A stretch of 64,000 bases of DNA, taken from Muricoccus harenae. Its GTDB lineage: Bacteria; Pseudomonadota; Alphaproteobacteria; Acetobacterales; Acetobacteraceae. Made by a program: the position numbers and the translations under genes. The notes under the pieces were generated by a model. That model was not told the DNA's origin. It made no database searches and saw only the letters and a list, made by a program, of their open reading frames with translations. This document shows, one piece after another, positions 62,415-64,000 of this stretch (positions are counted from its first letter, which is position 1; each line of letters starts with the position of its first letter). Where the stretch lies: the NCBI RefSeq assembly GCF_009848505.1, contig NZ_WWDL01000007.1, positions 82,584 through 146,583 on the forward strand, in the 5' to 3' direction.

Positions 62415-63769
62415 TGGAGACCAAGCCCCCCATCCCACTCGCTGTTCTTGTCGGCATTCAAACCCCGGAGGTCGACGACGTCGCGCATCAGGCCAGCCTT
62501 GAGGAGTTAGGGCGTCTGGTGAAGACGCTGGGCTATGAGGTGGTGGGCACGGTGTCGCAGCGGCGAGAGGGCACCGGCGCCGGGTCGCTTCTGGGAAGCG
62601 GCAAGCTGGCGGAACTGGCGGCGCTCACGGGCGGCACCGGCGTGGCCGGCTCAATGGCACCGCCCCCGAAATCCAAGGCACGCCAGCGTTTCGAGGATGC
62701 GGCGGAGCCGACGCCCAAGGCGGAGCCGGATGGAGACGCGGTCCGCAAGCCCGAGTTCGTGATCGTCGACCACGAGCTCTCACCCAGCCAGATCCGCAAC
62801 CTGGAGCGAGCCACTGGCGCCCAGGTGCTCGACCGCACCGGCGTGATCGTCGAGATCTTCCATCGCCACGCCAACACCCGCGAGGCGAAGTTGCAGGTGG
62901 AAATGGCGCGCCTAAAATACGTCGCACCGCGCCTGCGGGAGTCCACGGGCGGTGGCGGGCGGCAGCAGGGGCCGGGCGCGGGCGAAAGCACCCTCGACCT
63001 TGACCGGCGCAAGATCCGCGACCGTCTCGCGGAGTTGAAGGACCAGCTGGAAGCGGTGCAGCGCGACAGCGACCATCGCCGCTCCGCCCGGCGGGACCAG
63101 CTGCGGGTGGCGCTGGTTGGCTACACCAATGCGGGTAAGTCCTCCCTGATGCGGGCGCTCACCGGCAGCCAGGTGCTGGTGGAGGACAAGCTGTTCGCCA
63201 CCCTGGACACCACGGTCCGCATCCTGCAGCCGGAGACCCGGCCCCGCGTGCTCGTCTCCGACACGGTCGGCTTCATCAAGCAGCTGCCGCACGACTTGGT
63301 CGCGTCGTTCCGCTCCACCCTGACGGAAGCGCTGGAAGCCTCGTTGTTGCTGTTCGTGGTTGACGCGTCGGACCCAACCTACGAGGCGCAGCTGGAGGTG
63401 AGCCGCAGCGTGCTGCGGGAGATCGGGGCGGATGTGGTGCCGTCCCGCTTGGTACTGAACAAGATGGACCGTGTCGACGCCGCCCGCCGGGCCGCGCTGA
63501 TTGAGAAGCATCCGGACGCGATCCTGCTCTCCGCCCACGCACCCGAGGATGTGAGCGCGCTGCGAGACACTATCATCGCGTTCTTCGAGGCGGAGATGGT
63601 GGAGGATGTGCTGGTGCTGCCCTATGCGAAACAAGGCTTGATCGGCGAGGTGTATGAAAGCGCGCGCGTCTTGTCCGAGGAGTATGACGAGACCGGCCGG
63701 GTGCTGAAGGTGCGCGGCCTGCCCGGCGCTATCACGCGGCTGCGGCGGAGCCTCGCCGCGAACTCGTGA
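62414..63769 (+). CDS. hflX: Ribosome-associated GTPase HflX
   Basis: 451 aa. N-terminal HflX domain (ELSPSQIRNLERATGAQVLDRTGVIVEIFHRHA, ANTREAKLQVEMARLKY), then a G domain: G1 GYTNAGKSS (236-244), G3 DTVGF (283-287), G4 NKMD (349-352). A Pro/Lys/Glu insertion of about 40 residues (71-112) interrupts the N-terminal domain. Splits stalled or stressed 70S ribosomes. The usual hfq neighbour is not present in the window, so this copy is out of its common context. Confidence 0.94.
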   Translation: METKPPIPLAVLVGIQTPEVDDVAHQASLEELGRLVKTLGYEVVGTVSQRREGTGAGSLLGSGKLAELAALTGGTGVAGSMAPPPKSKARQRFEDAAEPTPKAEPDGDAVRKPEFVIVDHELSPSQIRNLERATGAQVLDRTGVIVEIFHRHANTREAKLQVEMARLKYVAPRLRESTGGGGRQQGPGAGESTLDLDRRKIRDRLAELKDQLEAVQRDSDHRRSARRDQLRVALVGYTNAGKSSLMRALTGSQVLVEDKLFATLDTTVRILQPETRPRVLVSDTVGFIKQLPHDLVASFRSTLTEALEASLLLFVVDASDPTYEAQLEVSRSVLREIGADVVPSRLVLNKMDRVDAARRAALIEKHPDAILLSAHAPEDVSALRDTIIAFFEAEMVEDVLVLPYAKQGLIGEVYESARVLSEEYDETGRVLKVRGLPGAITRLRRSLAANS

Positions 63770-63903
63770 AGGTCTGGCTACTCCTCAGGCCCACGCTGTT
63801 GCGGATCTGATGTTGGCCGACAGCCGCATGGCCGCTTTCGAGGCGAAGATGCTGAGAAGCGGACATCGGCGCCTAGCATTACAGTTGCGTCTTTCCTCGA
63901 TCT

Positions 63904-63930
63904 CTGAATCCATGGGTGATCATGGTTCAG
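63904..63930. repeat. Inverted repeat upstream of a transposase start
   Basis: CTGAA-T-CCATG pairs with CATGG-TTCAG around GGTGAT, ten pairs with a one-base bulge. It lies nine bases before the ATG at 63940 and may be part of an insertion-sequence end or an operator. Confidence 0.4.
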
Positions 63931-63939
63931 GGGACGTGG

Positions 63940-64000
63940 ATGAGGGGCGCTTCGATTGAGACGGTGCTGGAGCTCTGGGCATCGTCATTGCGCGAGACCA
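63940..64000 (+). CDS. Start of a transposase gene (IS701-like), cut by window edge
   Basis: Twenty codons reading MRGASIETVLELWASSLRET, a start I recall from IS701/IS4-type transposases of high-GC alphaproteobacteria. The rest is outside the window. 63770-63903 has no gene. Confidence 0.5.
   Translation, partial: MRGASIETVLELWASSLRET

Overview
The window is high-GC DNA with the gene content and synteny of an alphaproteobacterium, most likely an Acetobacteraceae member close to Roseomonas. This taxonomic call is inferred from protein style and gene order (rpoH-rluD-small membrane protein, yacG-RNase E/G-maf-infA-hisD-hisG-murA-dcd, prkA-yeaH-spoVR, an ScfR-type regulator beside isocitrate lyase). 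It was not tested by a search.

Layout. 1-4.7 kb: the end of a peptide-type ABC importer (permease running off the left edge, plus its binding protein), mntH, and a divergent secreted protein; a long palindrome sits between the last two. 4.7-13.8 kb: pyrE, an ELM1-like protein, an HWE/HisKA_2 sensor kinase, a tartrate/malate-type dehydrogenase, a small protein behind a Fur-box-like site, a guanidine-II (mini-ykkC) riboswitch in front of a guanidinium exporter gene (sugE/gdx), and an ScfR-type regulator divergent from aceA. 13.8-30.6 kb: a second family-5 binding protein with a DapA-family enzyme, bluB, a TauE-racemase pair, another TauE, a YegD-like Hsp70, a zinc-free bL36, a MASE4 hybrid kinase, glcD-glcE without glcF, a 7x17-bp array, a two-repeat secreted protein, a VOC protein, a twice-frameshifted MFS gene and rpoH.

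30.9-39 kb: rluD with an overlapping divergent membrane-protein gene, then an accessory segment lying between the 3' ends of tRNA-Glu (+) and tRNA-Phe (-). It holds a decayed membrane-protein gene, an isolated TctC/Bug binding protein, an IS5-type element and a hybrid histidine kinase. Beside tRNA-Phe are paired GTGCTAG repeats that resemble integrase arm sites. 39-45.7 kb: a core housekeeping cluster on the minus strand (yacG, RNase E/G, maf, infA, hisD, hisG, murA, dcd). 45.8-50.7 kb: tRNA-Thr and the prkA-yeaH-spoVR stationary-phase/stress operon. 50.7-64 kb: a looser region of small lipoproteins and membrane proteins, alpha/beta hydrolases, a Crp/Fnr regulator, a cupin, an HWE kinase, an IS630 remnant, a 455-residue protein of unknown function, an HflX GTPase that appears leaderless, and the start of another transposase at the right edge.

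The best-supported regulatory find is the guanidine-II riboswitch. The most promising unexplained items are the Fur-box-like small gene, the paired repeats at the tRNA-Phe end, the 17-bp array that follows glcE where glcF might be expected, and the unknown 455-residue protein.
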